Shown one piece after another: positions 4,759-5,003 of a DNA stretch of 5,003 nucleotides (positions are counted from its first letter, which is position 1; every line of letters starts with the position of its first letter). Where the stretch lies: contig CAYQAE010000002.1 in assembly GCA_964415445.1 (NCBI GenBank), positions 3,604 to 8,606 of the forward strand. Reading direction: 5' to 3'. The stretch comes from CAYQAE01 sp964415445 [NCBI: uncultured archaeon] (GTDB taxonomy: Archaea > CAYQAE01). A program made the translations under genes and the position numbers. The notes beneath the pieces are model-generated. The model was not told where the DNA came from. It saw only the letters and a program-made list of their open reading frames with translations, and ran no database searches.

Positions 4759-4989
4759 GTGATCAAATTGACTGATATAGTAAGCAAAGCGCATAAAGAC
4801 AAAGAAGAAGAAATGAAATGCCCAATGTGCTCACGTTATTTATGTAAAAGTTGTTTTGAAGATTCCAAAGGCACAAAAATATGCCATGATTGTAGCCTAA
4901 ATATCAAAAAAAGCAATACATTAAAAATAATGATAACATTTATTGTGGCTTTAGTTTTGGGTTTAACTAGTGTTTTACTTTTAATCTGA
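4759..4989 (+). CDS. Small zinc-finger protein with C-terminal membrane anchor
   Basis: The 76-residue product has a compact cysteine cluster, C21-x2-C24-x4-C29-x2-C32-x9-C42-x2-C45, with H43 also available: enough to hold one or two zinc ions in a B-box or RING-like knuckle. A hydrophobic segment at about residues 57-76, after the basic stretch KKSNTLK, forms a C-terminal transmembrane anchor, so the zinc domain should face the cytoplasm. I cannot assign a function; a protein-interaction role at the membrane is inferred from architecture. The start is uncertain. The GTG at 4759 is used here, but the TTG at 4768, 4 nt after the SD-like AGTGAT, or the ATG at 4813 just before the first CxxC, are possible. 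Tandem stops TGA TAG end the gene. The 24-nt gap to the CoA-binding gene suggests co-transcription. Confidence 0.78.
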   Translation: MIKLTDIVSKAHKDKEEEMKCPMCSRYLCKSCFEDSKGTKICHDCSLNIKKSNTLKIMITFIVALVLGLTSVLLLI

Positions 4990-5003
4990 TAGTTCTTTGC
5001 ACC

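Noticed and set aside
4573-4794. Minus-strand open frame across the end of the CoA-binding gene
   Set aside because: It is antisense to the conserved C-terminal motifs and low in complexity.
4981-5003. Possible tail of a convergent minus-strand gene ending ..CKELSD-stop at 4981-4983
   Set aside because: Only six codons are visible, they overlap the zinc-finger gene, and nothing in them can be recognised.

Overview
The window is very AT-rich and reads as archaeal. The main evidence is a class II tRNA-Ser gene interrupted by a 16-nt intron with a clean bulge-helix-bulge (BHB) splicing motif, which is an archaeal hallmark. Ribosome binding sites of the AGGTGAT/GAGGTG type, GTG and TTG starts, T-rich terminators and possible leaderless promoters agree with this. 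Low GC, a non-canonical tRNA intron and this set of genes suit a Nitrososphaerota (thaumarchaeal) genome best, but that placement is inferred from recalled gene content and is only moderately secure.

Layout. On the minus strand from about 1700 down to 1: tRNA-Ser(GCU), then nadX (L-aspartate dehydrogenase), then nadA (quinolinate synthase, running off the left edge). The gaps are 27 and 7 nt, so they look like one transcription unit. NadX makes iminoaspartate and NadA condenses it with dihydroxyacetone phosphate to quinolinate, the start of de novo NAD synthesis. A divergent, promoter-bearing gap (1652-1811) with a perfect 12-nt palindrome separates this unit from a plus-strand PEBP/YbhB-family gene and a small two-helix membrane protein. 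The latter converges on a minus-strand gene for a seven-helix membrane protein of unknown role, with T-rich terminators on both strands at the junction.

From 3304 on everything is on the plus strand: a stand-alone CinA C-terminal domain (NMN deamidase, PncC type), 10 nt before a stand-alone mannose-6-phosphate isomerase cupin. A 115-nt T-rich gap follows, then a CoA_binding_2 protein and a 76-residue protein with six zinc-type cysteines and a C-terminal membrane anchor.

Most of the window is conserved housekeeping metabolism, and I see no defence, mobile or CRISPR element. The most notable feature is the tRNA intron: it sits in the anticodon stem (29/30), and its splicing structure borrows D-arm and anticodon bases, so it cannot coexist with the folded tRNA. 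A second theme is pyridine-nucleotide metabolism: de novo synthesis on one strand and a likely NMN-salvage enzyme about 2 kb away on the other.
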